A stretch of DNA of 64,000 nucleotides from Chryseobacterium sp. KLBC 52 (lineage in GTDB: Bacteria; Bacteroidota; Bacteroidia; Flavobacteriales; Weeksellaceae). Position 1 is the stretch's first letter, and every line of letters starts with the position of its first letter. The stretch lies in contig NZ_QDFZ01000010.1 of assembly GCF_003347605.1 (NCBI RefSeq), positions 1 to 64,000 on the forward strand, in the 5' to 3' direction. Below, in pieces: positions 60,509 to 64,000 of the stretch. The translations under genes and the position numbers were made by a program. Below the pieces are notes generated by a model. It saw only the letters and a program-made list of their open reading frames with translations. It was not told where the DNA came from and ran no database searches.

Positions 60509-61255
60509 TTATAAAGTAATACCGCCATCTATAATAATTTCGGTTCCGGTGACATACCCGGAAGAATCGTTGTCGGCTAAATAAGTAACAAGTTTCGCAA
60601 CTTCTTCAGCAGTTCCCATTTTCTTCAACGGAATCTGGTCTATAAGATGATTTTGAATATTTTTCAACGTTTCTTCATCCAGACCCGCCTTACTCATGAT
60701 TTCAGTTTGTATAGGCCCCGGACTTATCATATTCACTCTGATTTTTCTTGGAGCTAATTCTGCTGCTGCCGTTTTGGCAATAGAATTCAACGCAGCTTTG
60801 CTTGCCTGATAAGCCGAACTGTTGGGTTTATAGGTAGACGCAACAATAGAAGATAAAAAGATGACAGAGGCACCATCGTTTAACAATGGAATGAATTTGC
60901 TTAAAGTAAAATAAGCTCCCCTGAAATTAATATTCATCACCTGATCAAAATTTTTGATATCCATATTTTCTATAGGTGTCAGAGTTCCGGTAATACCGGC
61001 ATTGATAAACAGAATATCTGCTTTACCGAACTTTTTCTCTACTTCTTTCTTCAACAGATCAATATCCTCAAGATCCGCCTGATCTGCAATAAAGGGGATC
61101 GCTCCAAGCTCCTCAGCTGCTTTTTCTACAGCTTCTTTTCGTCTTCCGGTAATGATTACGGTTGCTCCTTCTGAGAGAAGTTCCTTGGCAGCAGCGAATC
61201 CGATCCCGCTGTTTCCTCCTGTTACGATAGCCAGTTTGTTACTGAATTTTTTCAT
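60509..61255 (-). CDS. Short-chain dehydrogenase/reductase
   Basis: 248 aa, classical SDR. Cofactor motif GGNSGIGFAAA (about 14-24), Arg-containing GRRKEA favouring NADP, NAGITG, the catalytic Ser in VIFLSSI, YQASKAALN (Tyr/Lys, about 152-160) and PGPIQTE. Substrate unknown. Divergent from an HxlR regulator, a very common arrangement in which the regulator controls the reductase in response to electrophiles or aldehydes. Confidence 0.92.
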   Translation of the reverse strand: MKKFSNKLAIVTGGNSGIGFAAAKELLSEGATVIITGRRKEAVEKAAEELGAIPFIADQADLEDIDLLKKEVEKKFGKADILFINAGITGTLTPIENMDIKNFDQVMNINFRGAYFTLSKFIPLLNDGASVIFLSSIVASTYKPNSSAYQASKAALNSIAKTAAAELAPRKIRVNMISPGPIQTEIMSKAGLDEETLKNIQNHLIDQIPLKKMGTAEEVAKLVTYLADNDSSGYVTGTEIIIDGGITL

Positions 61256-61269
61256 TGTAAATTTTTTGA

Positions 61270-61350
61270 CAAAGTTATTTCAAAATGGTATACTTTTGTA
61301 ACCAGTATCACAGAGTATACCAGTATCATTCGTGATATCACTTAACTTTG
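61270..61350. promoter_or_regulatory. Divergent SDR/HxlR control region
   Basis: -7 boxes TAACTTTG face outward: minus strand at 61277-61270 for the SDR gene and plus strand at 61343-61350 for hxlR. Between them lie an inverted repeat GGTATAC (61287-61293)/GTATACC (61315-61321) and a direct repeat CCAGTATCA at 61302 and 61320 (period 18). A GTGATATCAC palindrome is at 61332-61341. These are good candidates for HxlR operators. Confidence 0.6.
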
Positions 61351-61355
61351 CAATT

Positions 61356-61694
61356 ATGGAAAGAGATCAGAACGAAGAACTCAGAGCATTACAGGATACC
61401 CTTTATTTTATCGGAGGGAAATGGCGGATTCCTGTCATCAATTCATTGTGTAACGGGAACAGACGTTTCAGAGAAATTGAAAGAAGTATTCCCGGAATTA
61501 CTACCAGAATGCTTTCCAAAGAACTGAAAGATATGGAACTGAATAAACTGCTAAAGCGCACCGTTTATCCCGAAACTCCTGTTTTAATAGAATATGAACC
61601 CACAGAATATTGCCGGACCTTTGGAAATATTATCCAGGAAATGATCAACTGGGGCAGGGAGCATAGGAGAGTGATTGTGGAAGATAGAAAATAA
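61356..61694 (+). CDS. HxlR-family winged-helix regulator
   Basis: 112 aa from ATG 61356 (MERDQNEELRALQDTLYFIGGKWR); the -7 box ends 5 bp before it. HxlR signatures are GGKWRIPVINSLCNGNRRFREIERSIPGITTRMLSKELKDMELNKL as consecutive helix-turn-helix and wing, and VEYEPTEY-like EYEPTEYCRT. A Cys in SLCNG and one in EYCRT could sense electrophiles as in related HxlR/HypR proteins. It presumably regulates the divergent SDR gene. Confidence 0.9.
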   Translation: MERDQNEELRALQDTLYFIGGKWRIPVINSLCNGNRRFREIERSIPGITTRMLSKELKDMELNKLLKRTVYPETPVLIEYEPTEYCRTFGNIIQEMINWGREHRRVIVEDRK

Positions 61695-61704
61695 TACCAA
61701 TAAA

Positions 61705-61728
61705 AAACCTCTCGCGAGGGAGAGGTTT
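61705..61728. terminator. Terminator between convergent genes
   Basis: AAACCTCTC/GAGAGGTTT-type hairpin with a GCGAG loop, flanked by A6, so it is usable on the minus strand as well. Confidence 0.75.
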
Positions 61729-61732
61729 ATAA

Positions 61733-63031
61733 CTATTTGTCAAAAATTTCGATCATTATATTGTCAGGAATTATTCCCGAATAATCATAAGACTGGACGT
61801 TAAGTTGAGTAACTGAACTTACACAGACTACCTTATTGTTGTAGCTGAACACTTTATAAGGATACCTCTTTGTATTGATTGTCTTGGTTTTTGTGTAAGA
61901 ATTGATGTTATAAAGCTCAATGGTCTTACTTGTAGTTCCTGCAATAATACTGTTACTATCAAAATCAAAACTTGATAGCTTGGAGTTTCCGGAAGGCAGA
62001 TCATTCTGATAAATCATTTGCGAATTATATACAGAACCTGAACTTGCCGTAATGATTCTTCCATCAGGAAATGCTTCAAATATCCTGTGATTCAGAGGAT
62101 GATCTCCGTGATAGGTATCATCCTGATGACTTATGTAATTCCCATTAAGATCAAAATTATAAAGATCCATATCTACAGGTGTAATATTCTGTGTTATGGT
62201 ATATAATTGCACAGAACTTCCTACAGCTTTTCTCATCCTCCCGCTATTATAATAAAGCTGAGGTGATTGAGAAATGATAGCTTTTGTAGCCCTGCTTGCT
62301 GATTTAATCACACTGGAACTGCTATTACTATTTGAAGAACCGTAAAGTATACCATTATGATAAACAGTACTGATAAGCGGCATTCCGAAACTTACCTGAG
62401 CTTTCAATGTCAGGTCATTTCCATCATAAATATCTACCCAGCCATCATTTCTGGGAACATATAGTTCTACACTCCCATTATAGGTTCCAATATCAGAGTA
62501 GCCTAAAGTTGCATTTGTGCTGATCTGATGGGTAACAGAATTTGTATTTACATCATAAATAGCAATTTTCCCATCCGTATCCAATAAGTATAGCTTTCCG
62601 GAGTTTTTATCAAATTGGGCATCAAAAGTTTTAAGATTAACCAATTTAATCTCAGATCTTTCAATTTTTATGATATTACTTTTAACCTCTTCACCATTGG
62701 CCTTAATACCAATAACCTGATATTCTACATAAGGGTTAAATGGTACGGCTGAAGTAAATGTAAACAGATTCGGATAGCTGGTACCAATTTCGGATTGTAT
62801 CCCATTTTGAGAATCACTTCTTACAATTTTATAATGATTATAAGTGGCATCTCCACTAAGCGTCCATTTTAAGCTTACCGTTTCAGTGGTATCACTGTAA
62901 TTTGAAGTTAAATTGATCTTATTTTCAATAACAGGAGGTGTTACTGTGACCACCTCCGTAATATCATCGTTTGAACTGCTGCATGAAAATATTGATAAAT
63001 AAGCAAATAATACGATTATAGTTTTTTTCAT
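61733..63031 (-). CDS. Surface lipoprotein with beta-propeller-like body
   Basis: 432 aa from ATG 63031 (MKKTIIVLFAYLSIFSCSSS); the in-frame start at 63061 overlaps icd. Lipobox Cys17. A short fibronectin-like part at about 35-115 (SLKWTLSGDATYNHYKIVRS) is followed by repeated strands (IYDVNTNSVTHQIST, WVDIYDGNDLTLKAQV, LYNINSYTKTKTIN) like a bacterial WD/YVTN-style propeller. It is a probable surface-binding protein. No enzymatic motif seen. Confidence 0.72.
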   Translation of the reverse strand: MKKTIIVLFAYLSIFSCSSSNDDITEVVTVTPPVIENKINLTSNYSDTTETVSLKWTLSGDATYNHYKIVRSDSQNGIQSEIGTSYPNLFTFTSAVPFNPYVEYQVIGIKANGEEVKSNIIKIERSEIKLVNLKTFDAQFDKNSGKLYLLDTDGKIAIYDVNTNSVTHQISTNATLGYSDIGTYNGSVELYVPRNDGWVDIYDGNDLTLKAQVSFGMPLISTVYHNGILYGSSNSNSSSSVIKSASRATKAIISQSPQLYYNSGRMRKAVGSSVQLYTITQNITPVDMDLYNFDLNGNYISHQDDTYHGDHPLNHRIFEAFPDGRIITASSGSVYNSQMIYQNDLPSGNSKLSSFDFDSNSIIAGTTSKTIELYNINSYTKTKTINTKRYPYKVFSYNNKVVCVSSVTQLNVQSYDYSGIIPDNIMIEIFDK

Positions 63032-63038
63032 AAAATTT

Positions 63039-64000
<962 letters not shown>

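Overview
The window looks like a chromosomal segment of a flavobacterium close to Chryseobacterium. The DNA is AT-rich. Promoters carry the Bacteroidetes -7 box TAnnTTTG. Protein families are typical of that group: a DUF6443 Rhs protein, a CGA/CIA-type class A beta-lactamase, small GG-leader peptides, a monomeric NADP-isocitrate dehydrogenase and secreted lipoproteins. Genus is inferred from protein style; no database search was possible.

Layout. 1-8.4 kb is a polymorphic-toxin locus: the tail of one YD-repeat protein, a full-length Rhs protein (188-3589) with a membrane protein behind it, then three downstream orphan Rhs-core modules. Two of these still carry tips and candidate immunity genes (an Imm32-like protein and a membrane-anchored DUF3592-like protein). 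The third has lost its tip. Every module ends at the same GC-rich hairpin-plus-terminator repeat. 8.4-10.6 kb holds a GG-leader bacteriocin-like peptide gene, two small membrane proteins and four copies of a palindromic element of about 180 bp; a fifth copy follows dnaN. 10.7-26.8 kb is mostly housekeeping: purB, purL, dnaN, pheT, a DgkA-type kinase, plus an AraC regulator with an RclC/DUF417 membrane protein. 26.8-41.8 kb contains a 3-hydroxybutyryl-CoA dehydrogenase, the beta-lactamase, a GH5-CBM6 glucanase, an oxidoreductase, pcm, a D-2-hydroxyacid dehydrogenase, a frameshifted DUF559 endonuclease flanked by inverted repeats, hutU and a Crp/Fnr-like regulator. 42-50.8 kb contains tpx, an NADP-GAPDH-like dehydrogenase, two paralogous pairs of ECF sigma factor and membrane protein, an S41 peptidase and metallo-beta-lactamase-fold hydrolases. 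52-61.7 kb contains AraC/aldo-keto reductase/MBL genes, then a LytTR two-component system set between a heme/P460 operon and a DUF1223-DoxX operon, and a divergent SDR/HxlR pair. The window ends in a surface lipoprotein gene and the 3' part of monomeric icd.

Most notable points. (1) The promoters of the heme/P460 operon and the DUF1223-DoxX operon share a direct repeat with a 22-bp period, placed exactly 37 bp from the same -7 box in both. This is the geometry expected for a LytTR response regulator, and one is encoded between them. (2) The Rhs tip cassettes share homology at both ends: Rhs core at the 5' end and a hairpin/terminator repeat at the 3' end. That would let toxin, immunity gene and terminator be exchanged as one unit. 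(3) Intergenic DNA is crowded with several independent palindromic repeat families: the 180-bp element, a two-hairpin GGGGTGGT family tied to a DUF559 gene, GGCTTTAGCC doublets, AACCATTAAG palindromes and heptanucleotide arrays. One heptamer array lies inside purL.

No tRNA, rRNA, CRISPR array, intact insertion sequence or phage was recognised.
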